A stretch of DNA of 64,000 bases from contig QEVO01000006.1 of assembly GCA_003577275.1 (NCBI GenBank), positions 1-64,000 of the forward strand, read 5' to 3'. This document shows positions 59,408 through 64,000 of this stretch, in pieces (position 1 is the stretch's first letter; every line of letters begins with the position of its first letter). The position numbers were made by a program, and so were the translations under genes. This stretch comes from Pseudomonadota bacterium (GTDB lineage Bacteria > Pseudomonadota > Alphaproteobacteria > Sphingomonadales > Govanellaceae). The notes below the pieces were generated by a model that saw nothing but the letters and a program-made list of their open reading frames with translations, searched no databases and was not told the DNA's origin.

Positions 59408-60001
59408 TCAAGAAAAATCGTTCGCCAGTTCTTGTCGCATTTCATTCGATAGCCGCGCCATGTGGCCGTAATTTACATGGTCGATGACGAAAACGACCGG
59501 CGTCTTCAGATCACGGAAGGCGGCGATATCGCCGTCGCTGAAGGGGAAATGGAGAAAGTGCACGGCGCTGGTCTTGCCAGCTTCATTGGTGCGCTCCACA
59601 TCGCCCTCTGGCATAGCCTTGATGCGCCGCTCGCCCACTTGCAGGTAAATATGGTTCTCGACGCCGCCCAGCGATGACAGGATCTTGTGGCGCTGCTGAG
59701 GATCTTCGATTTCAAACAGCAAGGTGGCGGTCAATTCACGGCCATTGGGCACCATGGGATTGTAGGCGCGAAGCTCATCCTCGATCTGCGCCGCGCCGCC
59801 TTTTTCGATGTAAAGCATGTCCTGAATTTGCAGCCACATCGACTCCCAGCACTCAAACAAAACCGTGACATGGGGGCCGACGGATAGTTGACGGCGCGCC
59901 TTGCGGGCCACATTTTCCGCCCGCTTGGTCTGACGGATCAAGGCATAGTCTTCATTGGCGATCAGATCGTCGCGGGTGATGCGTCGCTCGCCGCGGGGCA
60001 T
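59408..60001 (-). CDS. DUF3501 family protein
   Basis: 197 residues. RRITRDDLIANEDYALIRQT, VTVLFECWESMWLQIQDMLY and VENHIYLQVGERRIKAMPEG are the family signature. It regularly accompanies a rubrerythrin and a GlpC-like Fe-S protein in alpha- and betaproteobacteria; the three likely work together in an oxidative-stress or respiratory function that is not yet defined. 12 bases separate it from the GlpC-like gene. Confidence 0.9.
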   Translation of the reverse strand: MPRGERRITRDDLIANEDYALIRQTKRAENVARKARRQLSVGPHVTVLFECWESMWLQIQDMLYIEKGGAAQIEDELRAYNPMVPNGRELTATLLFEIEDPQQRHKILSSLGGVENHIYLQVGERRIKAMPEGDVERTNEAGKTSAVHFLHFPFSDGDIAAFRDLKTPVVFVIDHVNYGHMARLSNEMRQELANDFS

Positions 60002-60013
60002 GGCGCTCCTCCC

Positions 60014-61348
60014 CTAGAAACCGTAAGCCATGGCCAAGAGTTCGATCGGGTGGTAGGTGCGCGGCGGCGCTTCCTCCTCGCTGATTTTTTCCATGCCCTG
60101 CGCCAGGTGATCGGCGGCAAGCGGACACTCGGAGGCGATGAACTTCGCTTCCACGGCGATGGCTTGCCGCGCCGCCGGCTTGCCGACTTTGATGGCGGTG
60201 TCGAAGTTCTCCTTCATCATGCCCCATTTGCCGCCATGGCCTGAGCAACGCTCGATCACCGAGATTTTTGAATCGGGGATCAGCTCCAGCATTTGCGCTC
60301 CTTTGGGGCCCATGTTCTGCGCCCGGGCGTGACAGGCAAGATGCATGGCGACATGACCGGGCAGGGGCTTCAAGCCGGCCGCCAATCCTTCCTTCTTGGC
60401 GATGTCGACGATGTATTCGGCAATGTCGAAGGTGGCCTGCGAGAGCTTTTTCACCGCATCATTGCCGGGCGCGATCAGCGGCCATTCGAACTTCAGCATC
60501 AGCGCGCACGACGGCGTCAGCGCGATGATGTCGTAGCCCTCATCGATATAAGGCGTCAAGGCGGCGGCCACTTCCGCTGCCGCCTTGGCGACGCCTTCCA
60601 GATCGCCGTTCTCCAGCTTGGGCATGCCGCAGCACCCGGGATAGACGACCTTGGTGGCAACGCCGTTCTTGGCCAGCACGTGTTGCGTCGCCTGGCCCAC
60701 CGCCGGCGCGTTATAGTTGACGAAGCAGGTGGAATAAAGCACCGCCTTGCGGCCGTGGGCCGGCGCATCGGCGTTGATGGTCGGCGTGGCGCGCGCCGAG
60801 CGTCGCTCAAAGGTGTTGTAATAGAAATAAGGCATGGCGGCGTCGCGGTCGATGCCGGCGATTTTTTCCATGGCCGGGCGCGTCAGTTTGTTTTTACGCC
60901 GCGTCGCCCAGTTGGCCAGTCCGGCAATGCTGCCGGCCAGTCGGCCGTTGCGGTCGGTCTTCGCCAGTTCCTTGTCGACAAAATCACGCTCGCCGCGACG
61001 AAACTCGGCGGCGCGGTAGCGCACCATCAGATGCGGAAAATCGACATTGAATTCATGGGGCGGCACATAGGGGCACTTGGTCATGAAGCACATGTCGCAC
61101 AGCGTGCAGGCATCGACCACGCTCTTGAAACTCTTCGAGGGCACCGCGTCGAGCTCGCCGCTTTCCGATTCGTCGACCAGCGTAAACAGCCGTGGGAAGG
61201 AATCGCATAAATTGAAGCAGCGCCGGCAGCCGTGACAGATGTCGAATACCCGGCGCAATTCGGCGTCTAGCGCCGCTTCATCGTAAAATTGCGGATTCTG
61301 CCAGTCGATGGGGCGCCGTGTCGGCGCGTCAAGACTGCCTTCGCGCAT
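60014..61348 (-). CDS. GlpC-like Fe-S oxidoreductase subunit
   Basis: 444 residues. Two ferredoxin-type clusters near the N-terminus: [15 protein letters not shown] and [17 protein letters not shown]. Then two CCG domains, of which [17 protein letters not shown] and [11 protein letters not shown] are visible, as in GlpC and HdrB. It would pass electrons at the membrane or between soluble partners. Rubrerythrin lies upstream and DUF3501 downstream on the same strand. Confidence 0.9.
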   Translation of the reverse strand: MREGSLDAPTRRPIDWQNPQFYDEAALDAELRRVFDICHGCRRCFNLCDSFPRLFTLVDESESGELDAVPSKSFKSVVDACTLCDMCFMTKCPYVPPHEFNVDFPHLMVRYRAAEFRRGERDFVDKELAKTDRNGRLAGSIAGLANWATRRKNKLTRPAMEKIAGIDRDAAMPYFYYNTFERRSARATPTINADAPAHGRKAVLYSTCFVNYNAPAVGQATQHVLAKNGVATKVVYPGCCGMPKLENGDLEGVAKAAAEVAAALTPYIDEGYDIIALTPSCALMLKFEWPLIAPGNDAVKKLSQATFDIAEYIVDIAKKEGLAAGLKPLPGHVAMHLACHARAQNMGPKGAQMLELIPDSKISVIERCSGHGGKWGMMKENFDTAIKVGKPAARQAIAVEAKFIASECPLAADHLAQGMEKISEEEAPPRTYHPIELLAMAYGF

Positions 61349-61429
61349 GGCGCGTCCTCCATGTGTACAGAAATCAGGGGCCGCACGATTATCGCGCCGG
61401 CCCCCTCATGAAATCAAATGGAGAAATGA

Positions 61430-61870
61430 TCAGCCAAGGGTGTCGAGCGCTTTTTGGAAGCGGCCGGCATGCGACTTTTCCGCCTTGGCCAAGGTTTCGA
61501 ACCAGTCGGCGATTTCGTCGAAGCCTTCACTGCGTGCGGTTTTCGCCATGCCGGGGTACATGTCGGTGTACTCGTGCGTTTCACCGGCGATGGCGGCCTT
61601 CAGATTGGCGGCGGTACTGCCGATGGGCAGGCCGGTGGCCGGGTCGCCGGTCTGCTCTAGATATTCAAGGTGGCCATGGGCATGGCCGGTTTCGCCTTCG
61701 GCGGTGGAGCGAAATACGGCCGACACGTCATTATAGCCTTCGACGTCGGCTTTTTGCGCGAAATAGAGATAACGGCGGTTGGCTTGGCTTTCGCCGGCAA
61801 ACGCCGCCTTGAGGTTTGCTTCGGTTTTGCTGCCTTTCAGTTTCGAGGATGCGGACATTGGTGCCTCCAT
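61430..61870 (-). CDS. Rubrerythrin-type diiron protein (short form)
   Basis: 146 residues; ATG 61858 is an alternative start. The four-helix bundle with two E-x-x-H-type ligand pairs is seen ([67 protein letters not shown]). The C-terminal rubredoxin-like domain is absent, so reduction must come from a partner, plausibly the GlpC-like protein. It is expected to remove hydrogen peroxide. Confidence 0.92.
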   Translation of the reverse strand: MEAPMSASSKLKGSKTEANLKAAFAGESQANRRYLYFAQKADVEGYNDVSAVFRSTAEGETGHAHGHLEYLEQTGDPATGLPIGSTAANLKAAIAGETHEYTDMYPGMAKTARSEGFDEIADWFETLAKAEKSHAGRFQKALDTLG

Positions 61871-61982
61871 GTCAATCTACGGGTGAAATCGATTCGTCCG
61901 GGAGGCGTCAGAGGAAGTTGGAAGGCGCGCCTCTTTTATGACGATGGAACCATATTACGATCTCATGGGGGCGAGTCAATAG

Positions 61983-61999
61983 TTTAGAATAATTACAAA
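61983..61999. promoter_or_regulatory. Irr/ICE-like box upstream of rubrerythrin
   Basis: TTTAGAATAATTACAAA matches the iron control element TTTAGAA-N3-TTCTAAA at 12 of 14 defined positions. It stands in an AT-rich gap between folA (stop 62013) and the rubrerythrin start (61870), about 115 bases upstream of the latter. Irr binds such boxes in many alphaproteobacteria under low iron. Single site, judged by eye. Confidence 0.35.
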
Positions 62000-62012
62000 A
62001 TACTCAGCTGGA

Positions 62013-62516
62013 TTAGAGCCGATCATACACCACAAAGGCATGGGCGGGAAACTCGCCAACGGCGGGATGGGTAACGCGGTCGGTTTCGCGCCAAGTTGCC
62101 GGATCAAGCGCGGGAAAGAAGGTGTCTCCTTCCGGCGCGGCGTCAACCTCGGTCAGATACACCCGGTCGGCGAGCGGCAGCGCCAAAGCATAGATTTGGG
62201 CGCCGCCAATGATCATCACTTCATCCACTCCCTTGGCCTCGGCCAGACGCGCCCCAACCTCCAAGGCGCTCTCCACGGTGGGCACCACGGTGACGCCGCC
62301 GGCATCCCAGCGCCGTGAGCGTGAGACGACGATATTGTCACGGCCGGGCAGCGGCCGGCCCAGGGACTGGAAGGTCTTGCGTCCCATGACGATGGGTTTG
62401 CCCCAGGTCAGTTCGCGAAAGTGCTTCAAGTCACCCGGCAAGCGCCAGGGCAGCTTGTTGTCCTTGCCGATGACGCCATTTTTGGCCACCGCCACCACTA
62501 ACGCCACGCGCGTCAT
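62013..62516 (-). CDS. folA: Dihydrofolate reductase
   Basis: 167 residues. ALVVAVAKNGVIGKDNKLPW, LKHFRELTWGKPIVMGRKTF and the GGAQIYALALPLADRVYLTE segment are the DHFR signature, with active-site Asp in KLPWRLPGDLKHF. One base separates it from the thyA stop; the two enzymes form the thymidylate cycle. Confidence 0.95.
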   Translation of the reverse strand: MTRVALVVAVAKNGVIGKDNKLPWRLPGDLKHFRELTWGKPIVMGRKTFQSLGRPLPGRDNIVVSRSRRWDAGGVTVVPTVESALEVGARLAEAKGVDEVMIIGGAQIYALALPLADRVYLTEVDAAPEGDTFFPALDPATWRETDRVTHPAVGEFPAHAFVVYDRL

Positions 62517-62517
62517 G

Positions 62518-63312
62518 TCAGACCGCGACCTTGGCCGGAATGTGGGGATGGAAGCGGTAGTTCTCCAAGGCGAAATCCTCGAAGGAAAAGGCGAAGATGT
62601 CCGTCACCGCCGGATTTAGCCGCATGCGAGGCAGCGGGTAGGGCGCGCGGGCAAGCTGCAGTTCCGCCTGCTCCACATGGTTGAGGTAGAGGTGGGCGTC
62701 GCCGAAAGTATGGATGAACTCGCCGGGCTTGAGGCCCGTCACTTGCGCCACCATCAAGGTCAGCAGGGCGTAGGAGGCGATATTGAACGGCACGCCGAGG
62801 AAGATGTCGGCGCTACGCTGATAAAGCTGGCAACTCAAGCGGCCGTCGGCGACATAGAACTGAAACAGGCAATGGCAGGGCGGCAGCGCCATGCGTCCCA
62901 CCTCGGCGACATTCCAGGCGCTGACGAGGAGGCGGCGGGACTCCGGGTTGGCGCGGATCTGGGCGATCAGTTGCGCGATCTGGTCGATCTTGCCGCCGTC
63001 CGGCGTCGGCCAGGAGCGCCATTGATGGCCATAGACCGGCCCCAGATCGCCCGCCGCATCCGCCCACTCGTTCCAGATGGTCACTCCATGGTCATTGAGA
63101 TAGCGGATGTTGGTATCGCCTTTAAGGAACCAGAGCAGTTCGTAGATGATTGATTTTAAATGGAGTTTCTTGGTGGTCAGCAGCGGAAAGCCGGCCGCCA
63201 AGTCAAACCGCATCTGGTGGCCGAAGATGCTCAAGGTGCCGGTGCCGGTGCGGTCCTCCTTGCGGCTGCCCTGGTCGAGCACAAGGCGCAGCAGATCAAG
63301 ATATTGTTTCAT
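62518..63312 (-). CDS. thyA: Thymidylate synthase
   Basis: 264 residues from ATG 63312, the exact length of the E. coli enzyme; the ORF extension to 63381 is ignored. Methylates dUMP with methylene-tetrahydrofolate. Active-site cysteine in [27 protein letters not shown] before it, and [20 protein letters not shown] after it. Confidence 0.97.
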   Translation of the reverse strand: MKQYLDLLRLVLDQGSRKEDRTGTGTLSIFGHQMRFDLAAGFPLLTTKKLHLKSIIYELLWFLKGDTNIRYLNDHGVTIWNEWADAAGDLGPVYGHQWRSWPTPDGGKIDQIAQLIAQIRANPESRRLLVSAWNVAEVGRMALPPCHCLFQFYVADGRLSCQLYQRSADIFLGVPFNIASYALLTLMVAQVTGLKPGEFIHTFGDAHLYLNHVEQAELQLARAPYPLPRMRLNPAVTDIFAFSFEDFALENYRFHPHIPAKVAV

Positions 63313-63419
63313 CAAGAACCATCCGGCGCAGATATCGTGGGTGATCTTCCTTATGTATGCGATTCGGGGCGGAGGAGGCAAACGATCCGCGAGGTCTTTT
63401 AAAATGCCCCGCCTTTCCC

Positions 63420-63703
63420 TATATTAGAGCCGTCGGGCAACCGACTATGGCGATAAACGGCCCTGCGTAATAGACGTTTCGGACCCGGGGGCGGTACCCG
63501 GCGCCTCCACCATTACCCTGATCTTGCATCTTGGGGGGCGAACTAGGATCGACGAGCGTTGAAAGGCTTGGCTTTTGCCCGGAATGATACCACCGTGACG
63601 GGTCAAAACCTAGAAATGCCAACGACAATGATGTCATGGCGCTTGCTGCGTAAGCAGTAGGCGGGGTTCGGAGGGCACCTAGCAACAGAAGCCCTCCACT
63701 TAC
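63420..63703 (+). ncRNA. ssrA: Circularly permuted two-piece tmRNA
   Basis: The acceptor piece comes first and ends GGCGCCTCCACCA at 63512 with T-arm ACCCGGGGGCGGTACCCGG upstream. After about 21 bases of intervening sequence the coding piece begins GGGGGCG at 63534, which pairs with CGCCTCC and places G-U at the third pair, the alanyl identity of tmRNA. The tag reads ANDNDVMALAA followed by TAA (63618-63653). This split, permuted form is diagnostic of alphaproteobacteria (and some other lineages). TATATT at 63420-63425 may be the -10, so the mature 5' end lies near 63432; both outer ends are approximate. Confidence 0.93.
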
Positions 63704-63706
63704 CCC

Positions 63707-64000
63707 TTAATCAAAATCCTCGGCGATTTCTTCCAGCTTGTCGAACTCTCTGATGACCACCCGGCTGCGCTCGGGCAGGGCGATGACGCCATCGCCCTTA
63801 AGCTTGGTGAAGGTGCGGCTCACCGTTTCTATGGTCAGACCAAGATAGTCGGCAATATCTTCCCGGGTCATCGACAGCTCGATGGTGTCCACCGGCCGCT
63901 CCCAGCGGGCGTTGTTGCTCGACAGGCGCAAGAGGAACGACGACAGCTTGGCCAGTGGCGTCTTTCTGCCCAACAGCAGCATCTGTTCCTGAGCCACCGT
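63707..64000 (-). CDS. Fnr/FixK-type regulator, C-terminal half
   Basis: The frame is open at the right edge of the window, so only about 97 C-terminal residues are seen; the first residue visible is internal. MTREDIADYLGLTIETVSRT with the following FTKLKGDGVIAL is the Crp/Fnr helix-turn-helix, including the recognition helix ETVSR, and the sensor domain with any Fe-S cysteines would lie outside. It is read towards the tmRNA gene. Confidence 0.92.
   Translation of the reverse strand, partial: TVAQEQMLLLGRKTPLAKLSSFLLRLSSNNARWERPVDTIELSMTREDIADYLGLTIETVSRTFTKLKGDGVIALPERSRVVIREFDKLEEIAEDFD

Overview
The window suggests a high-GC alphaproteobacterium, probably of Rhodospirillales-like affinity. 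Three things point there: a circularly permuted two-piece tmRNA gene with the tag ANDNDVMALAA, the host gene order (rodA, mrdA, mreD, mreC, mreB, leuA, ilvC, ilvN, ilvB, miaA / serB), and a rubrerythrin / GlpC-like / DUF3501 cluster. The species cannot be named from the sequence alone.

Bases 1 to about 37450 are most of a Mu-like transposable prophage, all on the + strand. Its left end and repressor lie outside the window. The order is: MuA-type transposase (5' end missing), MuB-type ATPase, an early block of small genes (two helix-turn-helix proteins, DUF3164, an HNH protein, an adenine methyltransferase, GemA), a Mor-family activator, a lysis block (SAR endolysin, nested Rz/Rz1 spanins), the packaging and head genes (gp25 to gp30 equivalents), a second late promoter, protease/scaffold, capsid, and then a siphovirus-type tail (tail tube without a sheath, frameshifted chaperone, tape measure, large tail-tip protein with internal repeats). 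The right end carries a LuxI/FeeM-like N-acyltransferase and a collapsed Dam-type methylase. Two identical Mor-type palindromes, each with a CTA-containing -10 at the same distance, stand before the lysis block and before the protease/capsid block. One activator therefore probably switches on both late operons.

The most unusual object is in the minor head protein (MuF, 14795..16930). A 314-residue intein (15332..16273) interrupts the conserved MuF motif NGWN/CRC. In the place where an intein normally holds its homing endonuclease, the opposite strand encodes a protein with two helix-turn-helix segments and a Vsr-like PD-(D/E)XK nuclease core. Codon-position composition in this stretch favours the minus strand. 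The C-terminal part of the same MuF protein looks like a toxin-type nuclease domain.

Bases 37500 to 64000 are host chromosome. After a tRNA-Lys gene come, all on the minus strand, the cell-shape genes (rodA, PBP2, mreD, mreC, mreB) and branched-chain amino acid genes (leuA, ilvC, ilvN, ilvB), then miaA. serB and two L,D-transpeptidases follow, then a DegP-type protease with DUF2065, hflC and hflK, then mrp and a CoA-binding protein. The window ends with the rubrerythrin cluster, folA/thyA, the permuted tmRNA gene and the C-terminal half of an Fnr-type regulator.
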